Assembly: GCF_031846345.1 (NCBI RefSeq) | Contig: NZ_JAVRHX010000001.1 | Location: 62,001 to 126,000, forward strand | DNA: 64,000 nt | Direction of reading: 5' to 3' | Source: Glaciecola petra | GTDB taxonomy: Bacteria; Pseudomonadota; Gammaproteobacteria; Enterobacterales; Alteromonadaceae | Part shown: positions 1 through 9,033 of the stretch, one piece after another | Position numbering within the stretch: position 1 is the first letter of the stretch | Layout: every line of letters starts with the position of its first letter | The notes under the pieces: generated by a model | Seen by the model: only the letters and a program-made list of their open reading frames with translations | Told to the model about the DNA's origin: nothing | The model's database searches: none | Translations under genes and position numbers: made by a program

Positions 1-478
1 AATAGACCACTGCGCCTTGTTCGTTTATTACAATTATACGGCTATTATTAGGATTGGTATTGCCAGTGTACTGCTGAACACGATCACCATCTGCGTAAAC
101 GGTTACTACTCCTTTCCATAACTCTTTGGGTATACCACGGCGCATACCATTGTCGATAGTGGTGCTAAACATCCTAGGCGCCATGCCCTTGATTGTTGGC
201 ACTTCATAAACAGGTGCAGCAATTTCAAGCATGTCTAATCCTATTAGCCAACGGTCAATATCAAATTGAGAATCTTGCACATAGCCAAAGATAAGTATGG
301 TTTTTTCACCGGCTAAATCGTTGGGTATGTTTATCGTTTCGCCTTCTAAACTTTGACCCGTGAATGAAATAAGCGGCGCACCTAATTCTACTTCGCCAGG
401 ATAATCGTAACTAGCACACCCGGCCAAAAAAGCGATTATGGTTATAAGAGAAAAATTTTTAACAACGGAGGTGTTCAT
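1..478 (-). CDS. Putative thioredoxin-fold lipoprotein, 3' end cut by window edge
   Basis: Partial minus-strand gene; the first 159 codons are visible and the reading frame is open to base 1. The N-terminus (MNTSVVKNFSLIT...) is a lipoprotein signal with lipobox LAGC, so an envelope-anchored protein is expected. The mature part has a beta-strand followed by FGYVQDSQFDIDRW, then VYEVPTIKG and GMRRGIP. That pattern recalls thioredoxin-like/AhpC-TSA-like proteins and, more loosely, the Atp10 family; no CxxC is seen in the visible part. The family call is tentative. It is followed by a separate glycosyltransferase gene on the same strand. Confidence 0.5.
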   Translation of the reverse strand, partial: MNTSVVKNFSLITIIAFLAGCASYDYPGEVELGAPLISFTGQSLEGETINIPNDLAGEKTILIFGYVQDSQFDIDRWLIGLDMLEIAAPVYEVPTIKGMAPRMFSTTIDNGMRRGIPKELWKGVVTVYADGDRVQQYTGNTNPNNSRIIVINEQGAVVY

Positions 479-538
479 AGTAGTAAAGAGCCTTTAAGCA
501 ATAAAATGAGAGTAAAGTTGATCATCAGGATTAAGTTA

Positions 539-1753
539 TCACTTTAATTTGGTGCTGATCACATTAAAAATGTTGATGATCCTGTCAGTTGTATTTCGGG
601 TGTGGAAATATTTCAAGGATTGTTCTTTTGCATTTGCAGAAAGTTCTTTTTGTAAATCAATATTGCTATTTATCTGGGCCATTAACGAAGGTAAACCAGC
701 TTCAATATCATTATAGATTAACAGATCTTTGCCATGTCTAAGTTTTTCTTCAAATACTCTATTTGGTGGCGAAATAGTCACACAAGACTGATACATCCCA
801 GCAATCTGACGTTCATGAAACCCACCATATTGAGTCGGTGGTAAAATATGTGTTTTAGTATTTCTTAGCATGCCTATAAATTCGTCAAAGTTTATCGGCT
901 TGTGTAACTTAGTATCTTTGTGGATCTTAATTTGCTGCATACAGGGGTCGTTATTTGTGACCACGTTTAATGGATAATCCTGCAATGAATTGAGGAGTTT
1001 TATTCTTCTTCTCATACGAATAAAGTGCCAAACTTCTGAAATGAGTCTTTGATGAGTGTCATCAGATAAGTTAAATCTCACCCTCAACGTGGGGAAAACA
1101 GTGTTAACCCATACAATTGGATCACTGCGCAAATGACTTTCAAAGGTGTCTACAATACCATCAAATATTTTTACTAAATTAGTTTGTTTTTTAGTCAGGG
1201 TTGCGACATAGCGGTCACGGAAAAATTCAGGAGGGCTAACCGACATACACAAAAGGTTGTCAATCTTTCTATTTTCAATCGCAATGCAATCTGAGTTTCC
1301 TAAATCAACATGTATACCGCTGCTTGGGGTGTGATATATATTTTCTACGCTCCCTCTTAGTTGCGCTAACCACTGAATATTAAAGATGTCAGTAACTATA
1401 TCTATTAGATATGGATTAAAGGGGATTTTGGCATTTTGAAGCATTTCATTGGTAAAGACTGGATCAGCTTGCAAGTTAAACACTGGGGTCTTAATAAATT
1501 CGTAAACTAAGACATTTTTACCATTCACCGTTGCATGAATATCAAGACCAAAACCATTAATCGTCATGTAAAATAGATAAGTGCTATTGTTTTTGGCTTC
1601 CATAAAGTTGTTTTGTAGCCTAACTTGATCGTTTACATCCAAGCTAAATAGTTCAATATCATGTTGTTTGAATTCTTCAGCCATTAATTCATGAAAAATG
1701 CCAGTTAACCTGCTAGAACCTTCTAGTAATAGCACGGCTTTAAATTTTGCCAT
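539..1753 (-). CDS. CgeB-like glycosyltransferase family protein
   Basis: A 404-residue cytoplasmic protein with no signal peptide or membrane segment. The N-terminal half begins with a hydrophobic strand (AVLLLEGSSRLTG) like a Rossmann-type glycosyltransferase. The C-terminal part (about 300-400) has YGGFHERQIAGMYQSCVTIS, then PNRVFEEKLRHGKDLLIYND, resembling the nucleotide-sugar half of CgeB/YkvP and other GT-B proteins, where a conserved acidic residue precedes a helix. Acceptor and donor cannot be read from sequence. It stands alone, with no polysaccharide cluster around it. Confidence 0.5.
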   Translation of the reverse strand: MAKFKAVLLLEGSSRLTGIFHELMAEEFKQHDIELFSLDVNDQVRLQNNFMEAKNNSTYLFYMTINGFGLDIHATVNGKNVLVYEFIKTPVFNLQADPVFTNEMLQNAKIPFNPYLIDIVTDIFNIQWLAQLRGSVENIYHTPSSGIHVDLGNSDCIAIENRKIDNLLCMSVSPPEFFRDRYVATLTKKQTNLVKIFDGIVDTFESHLRSDPIVWVNTVFPTLRVRFNLSDDTHQRLISEVWHFIRMRRRIKLLNSLQDYPLNVVTNNDPCMQQIKIHKDTKLHKPINFDEFIGMLRNTKTHILPPTQYGGFHERQIAGMYQSCVTISPPNRVFEEKLRHGKDLLIYNDIEAGLPSLMAQINSNIDLQKELSANAKEQSLKYFHTRNTTDRIINIFNVISTKLK

Positions 1754-2208
1754 TAAATTGCCCTAAAAAATTAGTTTCTATTGCTGTTTACAATTCCCAA
1801 AATCACTATTGAGACTCCTCACAATATGCGAGAGCTTGGTCGAGGCCAGTGCACTTGGTGTTTTTATGTCTAATGAGTAACTAAAGAATAGTCAGCTTCT
1901 ATTTAGTATTCAAATTTTTATTTTTTTGACTTTCATTAGGCAAACTTTAAAGTTTTAATAAATATAGAAAGAGTTATTTCAGGTTTGTCTTTATAAAGCA
2001 TCTTAACAACTCTTAGTAGCACCTAAACATGTTGAAATACTACTCATCATAGGGTTCTCTCGATACCGAACGGTGTGGAAATTAAGGAACGCAGCATTGC
2101 AAAAACCGAAAAATAATGAAGGTAAAACAGGCCCAGTGAATCTGGGCTACAATCTATGCTATTCTTTAAAATAAAAGAGACTTTAAGCACGTAAGGATAT
2201 TAATTTAC
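1754..2208. other. Intergenic region upstream of pepQ
   Basis: This 455-base stretch between divergent genes has no convincing ORF. It holds a 6-bp inverted repeat (GCCCAG 2131-2136, CTGGGC 2142-2147) immediately followed by TACAAT (2148-2153), a possible -10 box for pepQ; no good -35 lies 16-18 bases upstream. TAAGGA at 2192-2197 is the pepQ ribosome binding site. The rest is AT-rich and featureless to me. Confidence 0.4.
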
Positions 2209-3549
2209 ATGATGCAAGCAAGCACGCAAACAGCACTTCAGTCCAACTATGCAAGTCATGTTGCAATGTTACAGAATCATACTCGGGACGCGCTAGCACG
2301 CGAAAATATAGACGGGCTAGTTATCCATTCCGGTCAAGCGAAGCGTCTTTTTTTAGATGATAATAATTATCCTTTTAAAGTTAACCCACAGTTTAAGGCT
2401 TGGTTGCCTGTGGTTGATAATCCAAACTGTTGGCTTATTGTGAATGGTGTCGATAAACCCAAGCTTATTTTTTATCAACCCATAGATTTTTGGCATAAAG
2501 TACCAGAAACACCTATCGATTATTGGGTGGAATATTTTGATATTATTTATTTAAAACAAGCAAATAGAGTAGAAAAACACTTACCTTACGACAAAAGCAA
2601 ATACGCTTATGTCGGCGAATATATTGAAGTTGCCAAAGCCTTAGGCTTTGAGCTAATTAACCCTGACCAAGCGATGCATTATTTACACTTTTATCGTGCT
2701 TGTAAGTCTGATTACGAACTCGATTGCATGCGCATGGCCAATAGTATTGCGGTAAAAGCCCACACAGCAGCTAAGCAAGCATTTTTTGATAACCTAAGCG
2801 AATTTGAAATCAATCAAGCCTACTTGTTAGCCGCAAAACAGGGCGACAACGACGTACCTTATGGCAATATTGTCGCGTTAAATGAACATGCTTCAATATT
2901 GCATTACACGGTATTAGATACCACAGCACCATCGCAGCATTTAGCTTTTTTGATTGATGCTGGTGCCAGTTTTCACGGTTATGCGGCAGACATTACGCGT
3001 ACTTATACGACACAAAATAACGAGTTTAATGCTTTGATACAAGCGGTTAATCAGCTAACAATTGATTTGGCTAATATGTTAAAGCCAGGCCTAGCTTATG
3101 TTGACGTGCAGGTAGCAGCTTATGCGGGTGTCGCTAAAATATTATGTGATTTTGGCGTGTTAAATATGTTGCCTGAAGACGCTGTAGAAGCTGGGATTGT
3201 CAGCACATTTTTCCCACACGGTATTGGCCACCTACTTGGCTTACAAGTACATGATGTTGCAGGACATGTCGTTGATGACCGAGGAACACCAAAGCCTCCT
3301 CCTTCAAAACATCCTTTTTTGCGCTGCACAAGAATTATCGAACCAAGGCATGTGTATACCATTGAGCCAGGTGTCTACTTTATTGATTCATTGCTAAGCG
3401 ATCTAAAGAGTACTTCAAACTCAAAATTTGTAAATTGGAATGTAATTGACCAATTTAGACCTTATGGAGGAGTCAGGATTGAAGACAATGTGATCGTACA
3501 CAGAGAGCGTAATGAAAATATGACCAGAGAGCTTGGTTTAGATTTATAA
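2209..3549 (+). CDS. pepQ: Xaa-Pro dipeptidase (prolidase) PepQ
   Basis: Cytoplasmic M24B metallopeptidase that splits dipeptides with C-terminal proline. At 446 residues it matches the E. coli enzyme (443). All five dinuclear-metal ligands are visible: D250 (LIDAG), D261 (AADITRTY), H341 (HGIGHLLGLQVHD), E386 (YTIEPGVY) and E425 (GVRIED). The start has two adjacent ATGs (2209 and 2212) behind TAAGGA; the first is used here. It converges on ispB with a 3-base gap. The organophosphate-hydrolysing side activity known for prolidases cannot be judged from sequence. Confidence 0.93.
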   Translation: MMQASTQTALQSNYASHVAMLQNHTRDALARENIDGLVIHSGQAKRLFLDDNNYPFKVNPQFKAWLPVVDNPNCWLIVNGVDKPKLIFYQPIDFWHKVPETPIDYWVEYFDIIYLKQANRVEKHLPYDKSKYAYVGEYIEVAKALGFELINPDQAMHYLHFYRACKSDYELDCMRMANSIAVKAHTAAKQAFFDNLSEFEINQAYLLAAKQGDNDVPYGNIVALNEHASILHYTVLDTTAPSQHLAFLIDAGASFHGYAADITRTYTTQNNEFNALIQAVNQLTIDLANMLKPGLAYVDVQVAAYAGVAKILCDFGVLNMLPEDAVEAGIVSTFFPHGIGHLLGLQVHDVAGHVVDDRGTPKPPPSKHPFLRCTRIIEPRHVYTIEPGVYFIDSLLSDLKSTSNSKFVNWNVIDQFRPYGGVRIEDNVIVHRERNENMTRELGLDL

Positions 3550-3552
3550 AAG

Positions 3553-4524
3553 CTAGCTGTTGCGATTAACGGATAAATCGGCTAAGCCTAATAATGCTGC
3601 TTTGTATTCTGATTCAGGTAAAACAGATACGGCTTCTTTAGCTCGATTTGCTTCTTCAATCGCGCACTGTTGGGTATATTCGATTGATCCAGTGCTTTGC
3701 ATTATTTTCAATATTTTATCAAAGTGCGGCATGCCATCAGCGTTTTCAATTGCATGCTTTATAAGGTCTGCGTTGTCTTTGTCGGTATTCCACATGGCAT
3801 GCAATAGCGGGAGTGTTGGTTTGCCTTCAGCTAAATCATCACCTGCTTTTTTACCCATTTCATCTTCGTCAGCCGTATAATCTAACACGTCATCAATCAA
3901 TTGAAATGCAGTTCCTAAATGTTTGCCATAATCCTGCATGGCTTTTTCGATGTCAGGATCTTGTTTTGTTAATACTGCAGCCAATTGAGTTGCCGCTTCG
4001 AACAAGCGGGCAGTTTTGCTGTATATGACCTCAAAATAACTTTCTTCTGTAGTATTTGGGTCATTGCAGTTCATCAACTGCATAACTTCACCTTGGGCTA
4101 TTCTGTTAGTTGCATCTGACAATATATCCATGACTTTCATTTGTTGTAGCTCGACCATCATTTGAAAGGCCCGAGAATATAAAAAATCCCCCACTAAAAC
4201 ACTTGCTTGATTTCCAAAAACGGCATTTGCAGTTTGCCTGCCCCTTCGCATAGTTGATTCGTCGACGACATCATCATGTAATAAGGTTGCAGTGTGGATG
4301 AATTCTATTATAGCGGCTAGCGTGTGATGATTGTTGTTTTGAATATTTAACGCCTTGGCCGCCAAAACAGTCAGTAAAGGGCGCAATCGTTTTCCACCAC
4401 TATTTACAATGTAAAAGCCAAGTTGATTAATCAGTACTACGTCAGATTTTACTTGTTTTTGTATTAGTTGGTTCACGGCGAGCATGTCTGGCTCAGAAAG
4501 CGCTTTTATTTGTTCTAAATCCAT
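3553..4524 (-). CDS. ispB: Octaprenyl diphosphate synthase IspB
   Basis: Trans-prenyltransferase that extends FPP with IPP to make the ubiquinone side chain. The protein has 323 residues. The first aspartate-rich motif is LLHDDVVDESTMRRG and the second is QLIDDVLDYTADEDEMGK, followed by the GDDLAEGKPTLPLLHA stretch typical of long-chain synthases. It is divergent from rplU-rpmA, the conserved gammaproteobacterial arrangement, which supports ispB over ispA. Chain length (C40) is inferred from synteny, not read directly. Confidence 0.93.
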   Translation of the reverse strand: MDLEQIKALSEPDMLAVNQLIQKQVKSDVVLINQLGFYIVNSGGKRLRPLLTVLAAKALNIQNNNHHTLAAIIEFIHTATLLHDDVVDESTMRRGRQTANAVFGNQASVLVGDFLYSRAFQMMVELQQMKVMDILSDATNRIAQGEVMQLMNCNDPNTTEESYFEVIYSKTARLFEAATQLAAVLTKQDPDIEKAMQDYGKHLGTAFQLIDDVLDYTADEDEMGKKAGDDLAEGKPTLPLLHAMWNTDKDNADLIKHAIENADGMPHFDKILKIMQSTGSIEYTQQCAIEEANRAKEAVSVLPESEYKAALLGLADLSVNRNS

Positions 4525-4701
4525 TGCTACTCTAGTATATTCTGGAATTTCTAATAATATGCCTATTTTACATCAATCAATCCGTAACTCTAGTAATGGT
4601 TAATTTTTCTACTATCGCCCTTATCTAGTGGGTTTACGGGTTTCTTAAAGGCAAAAACACACACTAATCTTGTTTAAGTCTAAATAAACTTGAATTTAGT
4701 C

Positions 4702-4730
4702 TTGAATCCCAAGCAAAGTTTACCTATAAT
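4702..4730 (+). promoter_or_regulatory. Sigma-70 promoter of rplU-rpmA
   Basis: TTGAAT at 4702-4707, a 17-base spacer, and a perfect TATAAT at 4725-4730. The bases after it (TCGCGCCC) form a G/C-rich discriminator of the kind found at stringently controlled ribosomal promoters. The predicted start is near 4737, giving a leader of about 45 bases. Confidence 0.75.
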
Positions 4731-4782
4731 TCGCGCCCTGTTTTTTGAATTGAGCGCTTGTATGCGCAGAGCGGAGAAATAT

Positions 4783-5094
4783 ATGTACGCGGTTTTCCAA
4801 AGTGGTGGTAAACAACACCGTGTGGCTGAAGGCCAAACCGTTCGTCTTGAAAAAATCGAAGTGGCACCGGGTGAAACCGTTGAGTTCGATGATATCTTGA
4901 TGGTAAGTAATGGTGACGATATAAAAATCGGCACACCTTATGTTGCAGGCGGTAAAGTGTCTGCTGAGGTTGTCACGCATGGTCGTGGTGAGAAAATAAA
5001 TATTGTTAAGTTTCGTCGACGCAAGCATTCACGCAAGCAGATGGGACACCGTCAGTGGTTCACAGAAGTGAAAATCACTGCGATTAACGCTTAA
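4783..5094 (+). CDS. rplU: 50S ribosomal protein L21
   Basis: L21 of the large subunit, 103 residues, starting MYAVFQSGGKQHRV and containing the basic KFRRRKHSRKQMGHRQ rRNA-binding stretch. The ATG at 4783 is chosen because GGAG (4773-4776) lies 6 bases upstream and the length matches the family; an open frame reaching back to 4690 runs through the promoter and is not used. It is followed by rpmA after 14 bases. Confidence 0.97.
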   Translation: MYAVFQSGGKQHRVAEGQTVRLEKIEVAPGETVEFDDILMVSNGDDIKIGTPYVAGGKVSAEVVTHGRGEKINIVKFRRRKHSRKQMGHRQWFTEVKITAINA

Positions 5095-5108
5095 GAGGAG
5101 ACGAACAC

Positions 5109-5366
5109 ATGGCACATAAAAAAGCTGGTGGTAGTACTAAAAACGGTCGTGACTCAGTAAGTAAACGCCTTGGTGTTAAGCGCTTTGGTGGTCAAGACGT
5201 ATTAGCAGGCAACATTATTGTTCGTCAGCGTGGTACTAAATTCCATCCTGGAAACAACATGGGTATCGGACGTGACCATACTTTATTCGCCTTAGCAGAC
5301 GGTAAAGTACAGTTTGAAGTACGTGGCCCTAAAAACCGCAAATTCGTCAGCATCGTTGCTGAGTAA
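5109..5366 (+). CDS. rpmA: 50S ribosomal protein L27
   Basis: L27, 85 residues, beginning MAHKKAGGSTKNGRDS; the flexible N-terminal tail reaches the peptidyl-transferase centre. The typical GGQDVLAGNIIVRQRGTKFH core is present. A strong AGAGGAG Shine-Dalgarno sits 8 bases before the ATG. It is cotranscribed with rplU and closed by a strong terminator. There is no extra N-terminal extension of the Firmicutes type. Confidence 0.97.
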   Translation: MAHKKAGGSTKNGRDSVSKRLGVKRFGGQDVLAGNIIVRQRGTKFHPGNNMGIGRDHTLFALADGKVQFEVRGPKNRKFVSIVAE

Positions 5367-5388
5367 ACGCGGTAAAAGATAATTCGGA

Positions 5389-5414
5389 AACCCCGCATTA
5401 GCGGGGTTTTTTTT
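5389..5414 (+). terminator. Rho-independent terminator of rplU-rpmA
   Basis: Stem AACCCCGC (5389-5396) with GCGGGGTT (5401-5408), four-base loop ATTA, running into eight T residues (5407-5414). It separates the ribosomal operon from obgE. Confidence 0.92.
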
Positions 5415-5434
5415 GCCTGTAAGAAGTTTGTGCA

Positions 5435-5616
5435 AACAACACAATGAGTGGGCATCAATGGAAAACCGCTGAGGTGAGTAAGGGCAAAAAATTAAGGACG
5501 CTTTTCGCCATCCATGGCCGCTTAACAAACGCCATCCATGGCGTTTGATACCTTAATTTCTTGCCCTTACTCACCTTTGGTCGCTCTTTCCATTGATGCC
5601 GACTCATTGTGTTGTT
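5435..5616. repeat. 182-bp imperfect palindromic element between rpmA and obgE
   Basis: Two pairs of long inverted arms can be aligned. Outer arms 5440-5464 and 5587-5611 match at 24 of 25 positions. Inner arms 5473-5497 and 5551-5575 also match at 24 of 25. The centre carries two copies of CGCCATCCATGGC (5506-5518 and 5530-5542), the second inside a near-perfect small palindrome (5527-5546). There is no ORF. The arrangement resembles a dispersed palindromic repeat or a non-autonomous (MITE-like) element; as RNA it would fold into one long hairpin in the obgE leader. No target-site duplication was identified. Confidence 0.8.
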
Positions 5617-5701
5617 GCTGTTGTACTATTTGAGTACAGGCTTACGCTAGTATTGATAAACTGGTAAACTCTACCCTTAATTTTAGGATTAGAACGAAAA
5701 A

Positions 5702-6877
5702 ATGAAATTTGTAGATGAAGCAGAAATCCGCGTTGAAGCCGGCGATGGCGGCAACGGCGTTGTTGGGTTTCGGCGCGAAAAATACATTCCTAAAGGTGGG
5801 CCCGATGGTGGCGATGGCGGCGACGGTGGTAGCGTTTACCTTGAAGGCGATGAAAACCTAAATACCCTGATTGATTATCGTTTTGAGCGTTTTCATAGGG
5901 CAGAGCGTGGGCAAAATGGTCAAGGTGCTAATTGTACTGGGCGTAAAGGCGAAGATCTTACTGTTAAAGTGCCAATTGGTACCCGTGCTACCGACATTGA
6001 AACCGCAGAAGTATTAGGTGATTTAACCAAACATGGGCAACGCTTAAAAGTTGCACAGGGCGGATTTCACGGACTTGGAAATGCGCGTTTTAAAAGCAGT
6101 ACTAACAGAGCGCCACGACAAAAAACTAATGGTTCGCCAGGTGAAATTAGACATTTAGCACTCGAGCTCATGCTATTAGCTGATGTAGGTTTGTTAGGTT
6201 TGCCCAATGCTGGTAAATCAACATTTATACGCTCAGTATCTGCAGCCAAACCTAAAGTAGCTGATTACCCTTTCACCACACTAGTGCCTAATTTAGGTGT
6301 TGTACGCTTAGACTCTCAGGCCAGCTTTGTCATTGCTGATATACCCGGCCTGATAGAAGGAGCTTCTGACGGTGCTGGGCTAGGAATTCAATTTTTACGT
6401 CACCTAGAGCGCTGCAGGGTGTTATTACATTTAGTGGATATTATGCCTGCTGATGGCAGTGACCCAGTCGAAAATGCGCTCACTATTATCAACGAGCTAG
6501 AAACCTATAATCCTAAATTAGCCGCAAAACCAAGGTGGTTAGTCTTCAATAAAATTGATTTAATGCTTGAAGACGAAGCTGATGCTATTTGTCAGCAAAT
6601 TGCCGACCAAATGGGATGGGAAGAAGATTATTATCAAATGTCTGCATTCCATAAACTGGGTACAGACGAACTATGCCAAGATATCATGCAGTTTTTAGAC
6701 GACTTACCACCTGAAGAGTTTTCAGAAGAAGAACAAAAAGAAATTGGTTTCAAGTGGGATGAGTTTGACGCATCAAATGGCGATGTAAACAAAAATTATA
6801 ATGAGTCTGATTATTCAGATGAAGACGATGATGATGAAGATGATGATCATCCTAACGTGATATATGTAAAAGAGTAG
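5702..6877 (+). CDS. obgE: Obg family GTPase ObgE/CgtA
   Basis: Ribosome-associated GTPase acting in 50S assembly and the stringent response. The glycine-rich Obg fold spans about 1-158. The G domain follows: GLPNAGKS (166-173), switch threonines TT (192-193), DIPG (213-216) and NKID (283-286). The C-terminal tail (about 360-391) is strongly acidic (DEDDDDEDDD), as in proteobacterial Obg. Length is 391 residues. It lies downstream of rpmA in the standard order but is split from it by the terminator and palindromic element, so it probably has its own promoter. Confidence 0.96.
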   Translation: MKFVDEAEIRVEAGDGGNGVVGFRREKYIPKGGPDGGDGGDGGSVYLEGDENLNTLIDYRFERFHRAERGQNGQGANCTGRKGEDLTVKVPIGTRATDIETAEVLGDLTKHGQRLKVAQGGFHGLGNARFKSSTNRAPRQKTNGSPGEIRHLALELMLLADVGLLGLPNAGKSTFIRSVSAAKPKVADYPFTTLVPNLGVVRLDSQASFVIADIPGLIEGASDGAGLGIQFLRHLERCRVLLHLVDIMPADGSDPVENALTIINELETYNPKLAAKPRWLVFNKIDLMLEDEADAICQQIADQMGWEEDYYQMSAFHKLGTDELCQDIMQFLDDLPPEEFSEEEQKEIGFKWDEFDASNGDVNKNYNESDYSDEDDDDEDDDHPNVIYVKE

Positions 6878-6902
6878 GTGCTTCGGCGCTAAAGAGTAGT
6901 AA

Positions 6903-7397
6903 ATGAAAATATGTATGATTGCCGCTATGGCTAAAAATAGGGTCATAGGGAAAGACAACAAAATGCCTTGGCACTTGCCGGCTGATTTAAAACACTTCAA
7001 ACAAACTACGCTTGGCCATCCTGTGATTATGGGACGAAAAACTTATGAGTCTATTGGAAAGGCATTGCCTGGCAGAAAAAATATTGTTGTTACTAGCAAT
7101 CAGGCATATTCTTTGAACGATGCAGTCGTTGTTAATTCTTGTGAGTCAGCATTAAAAGTAGCGCAATTAGAAGCCCAAACTGTCATGATTATTGGCGGTG
7201 GGACCATATATGAATCTTTTTTACCCCATGCCAATACACTATATTTGACACATATCGATTTAGACGTTGAAGGAGATACTACATTTCCAGACTACAACTC
7301 GGTGGCCAAATGGCAGGTCGACGCAAGTCAAAAACATCTCAAAGATGACAAAAATCCGCATAATTACGAGTTTGTCACCCTAATTAAATCAGCCTAG
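6903..7397 (+). CDS. folA: Dihydrofolate reductase
   Basis: NADPH-dependent reduction of dihydrofolate to tetrahydrofolate. The 164-residue protein shows IAAMAKNRVIGKDNKMPWHL (Met20-loop region), the catalytic aspartate of PADLKHFK, the cofactor site VIMGRKTYESIG and PGRKNIVV, and IIGGGTIY. It is chromosomal-type FolA rather than a plasmid Dfr. It sits 25 bases after obgE on the same strand, so cotranscription is possible. The next gene converges from the other strand. Confidence 0.95.
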   Translation: MKICMIAAMAKNRVIGKDNKMPWHLPADLKHFKQTTLGHPVIMGRKTYESIGKALPGRKNIVVTSNQAYSLNDAVVVNSCESALKVAQLEAQTVMIIGGGTIYESFLPHANTLYLTHIDLDVEGDTTFPDYNSVAKWQVDASQKHLKDDKNPHNYEFVTLIKSA

Positions 7398-7401
7398 TAC
7401 T

Positions 7402-7932
7402 TCAGGCTATGGTTTCTTTATTATGCAGTTTACGCGCTAAACCAAAACTATAAACATAACCATAAACACCACTAAAGGCGATTGATGGGGCAACTGTTAA
7501 CCATAAATTAGGTGTTGCGAATAATACATTTATTGTAATAACTAGAACACTTTGTAATAGCAGTGCTGGCAAAGGAGAAAGCCAAGCGCCAGGTAAACAA
7601 CGGCCATTACATTTTTTCTCAGAAAGTTTGAGTCCTGCTTCAAAAGTTTCTACGGTGGAGCAGGGTGTTTTTTTGCTATGCTGAGTATTGATCCGAGGCA
7701 CAATAAGCACCAAGCAATAACTAGAAGAGCCAAACCTTTTAAAGAATATCTCTAAAAAAAGTGTAAAAATTAAAGTCACGCCACCACTATAAATACCTTG
7801 CACAATGGCGGCTTTTATTAACACAGCTTGGTCGTCGGTAACTAGGCTATTGGCATAATAAGCCCATGCGGCGTAGCTAACAAAAGCGATTAACGCAGAT
7901 ATGAATAATCGTAATACTACTTTTACTTGCAT
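7402..7932 (-). CDS. Hypothetical membrane protein, about four TM segments
   Basis: A 176-residue protein I do not assign to a family. Hydrophobic segments lie near 5-28, 42-64, 118-138 and 143-165. Between the second and third is a polar loop of about 45 residues with three cysteines (SSSYC, KTPCST, KKCNGRC), an unusual composition for such a loop. It lies downstream of rpoS on the same strand, 69 bases away, and converges on folA with a 4-base gap. No function is proposed. Confidence 0.6.
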   Translation of the reverse strand: MQVKVVLRLFISALIAFVSYAAWAYYANSLVTDDQAVLIKAAIVQGIYSGGVTLIFTLFLEIFFKRFGSSSYCLVLIVPRINTQHSKKTPCSTVETFEAGLKLSEKKCNGRCLPGAWLSPLPALLLQSVLVITINVLFATPNLWLTVAPSIAFSGVYGYVYSFGLARKLHNKETIA

Positions 7933-7950
7933 GACTCTTCGCCCTAGATG

Positions 7951-7984
7951 CTGCTATTGTTAATAGGTTTTCTAATAATAGCAG
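7951..7984 (-). terminator. AT-rich hairpin downstream of rpoS
   Basis: Arms CTGCTATTGTTA (7951-7962) and TAATAATAGCAG (7973-7984) pair at 11 of 12 positions around a 10-base loop. It sits 17 bases after the rpoS stop. There is no U-tract on the minus strand, so it may be an mRNA-stabilising hairpin or a weak terminator. Confidence 0.3.
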
Positions 7985-8001
7985 GTGCATGCTGGCAAGT
8001 A

Positions 8002-9012
8002 CTAGGTCTCAGAAAATATTGACTCTATACTAAGACCTTCATGACGAAGAATTTCTTTCAGTCGTTTTAATGCTTCAACTTGGATTTGTCTTACTCTTTC
8101 ACGTGTTAAGCCAATCTCTGCACCCACATCTTCGAGTGTTGCAGGCTCATGCCCCATCAAACCAAAGCGTCTTGCCAATACTTCGCGTTGTTTAGGGTTA
8201 AGGACTTCTAGCCATTCTACTATGTCTGTTTTCATGGTAGCTGTTTCAAGCTTAGATTCGGGTGATGCGTCACTATCATCGGCTATTATGTCGAGCATTG
8301 CATTGTTACTATCACTGGCAATAGGCGTATCAACCGAGCTAATACGTTCATTGAGTTTCAGCATACGGCTAACGCTAGAGACGGGCTCACCGGTTGCTTT
8401 AGCAATGTCTTCTGCCGTGGGTTCATGGTCTAGTTCTTGGGCTAACTTTCGTGCGGTACGCAAATATAGGTTTAATTCTTTCACTACATGAATAGGTAAC
8501 CTTATCGTACGTGTTTGATTCATCAAAGCACGTTCAATTGTTTGCCTTATCCACCAAGTGGCATAAGTAGAAAATCGAAAACCTCTTTCAGGGTCAAACT
8601 TTTCAACAGCGCGGATCAGACCAAGATTTCCCTCTTCTATTAGATCGAGTAATGCCAAGCCTCGGTTGTTATATCTGCGAGCAATTTTAACCACTAAACG
8701 CAGGTTGCTAACGATCATACGTTCACGTGACGCAGTTTTACCAGCTATTGCTTCGCGTGCAAATTTCTTTTCTTGATCCGCAGTTAATAGGGGAGAAAAA
8801 CCAATTTCATTTAGGTAAATTTGCGTGGCATCTAACTGTTTAGGTACAGGTTGACCTTTACTGGCACTAGCATAAGCGTCGGCGTCTTCGTTTTCAGAAC
8901 TTGCTTTTTTAATTTCAACTGCTTCAATTTCAACAGCTTCTTCAATATCGTCAAAATCAAAAGCGTCTATTTCGGTATTGTTGTCGGCACCTGAGTTTTG
9001 GCTTGCTACCAT
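8002..9012 (-). CDS. rpoS: RNA polymerase sigma factor RpoS
   Basis: Stationary-phase/general stress sigma factor, 336 residues. Region 1.2 (QIYLNEIGFSPLL), region 2 (NLRLVVKIARRY, DLIEEGNLGLIRAV, GFRFSTYATWWIRQ), region 3 and region 4 (TLEDVGAEIGLTRERVRQIQ) are all intact. ATG at 9012 is chosen because GGAGG lies 6 bases before it; a TTG five codons upstream would put the Shine-Dalgarno inside the gene. The N-terminus is longer and more acidic than in E. coli. nlpD is directly upstream, and in relatives the main rpoS promoter lies inside nlpD. Confidence 0.97.
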   Translation of the reverse strand: MVASQNSGADNNTEIDAFDFDDIEEAVEIEAVEIKKASSENEDADAYASASKGQPVPKQLDATQIYLNEIGFSPLLTADQEKKFAREAIAGKTASRERMIVSNLRLVVKIARRYNNRGLALLDLIEEGNLGLIRAVEKFDPERGFRFSTYATWWIRQTIERALMNQTRTIRLPIHVVKELNLYLRTARKLAQELDHEPTAEDIAKATGEPVSSVSRMLKLNERISSVDTPIASDSNNAMLDIIADDSDASPESKLETATMKTDIVEWLEVLNPKQREVLARRFGLMGHEPATLEDVGAEIGLTRERVRQIQVEALKRLKEILRHEGLSIESIFSET

Positions 9013-9033
9013 GATAAGCCTCCGCAAGTCTCT

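Noticed and set aside
4690..4782. Extended N-terminus of L21
   Set aside because: The extra frame runs through the TTGAAT/TATAAT promoter and precedes the Shine-Dalgarno.
5506..5542. Two copies of CGCCATCCATGGC considered as a CRISPR-like repeat
   Set aside because: Only two copies, palindromic, inside a larger inverted repeat; no spacers or cas genes.
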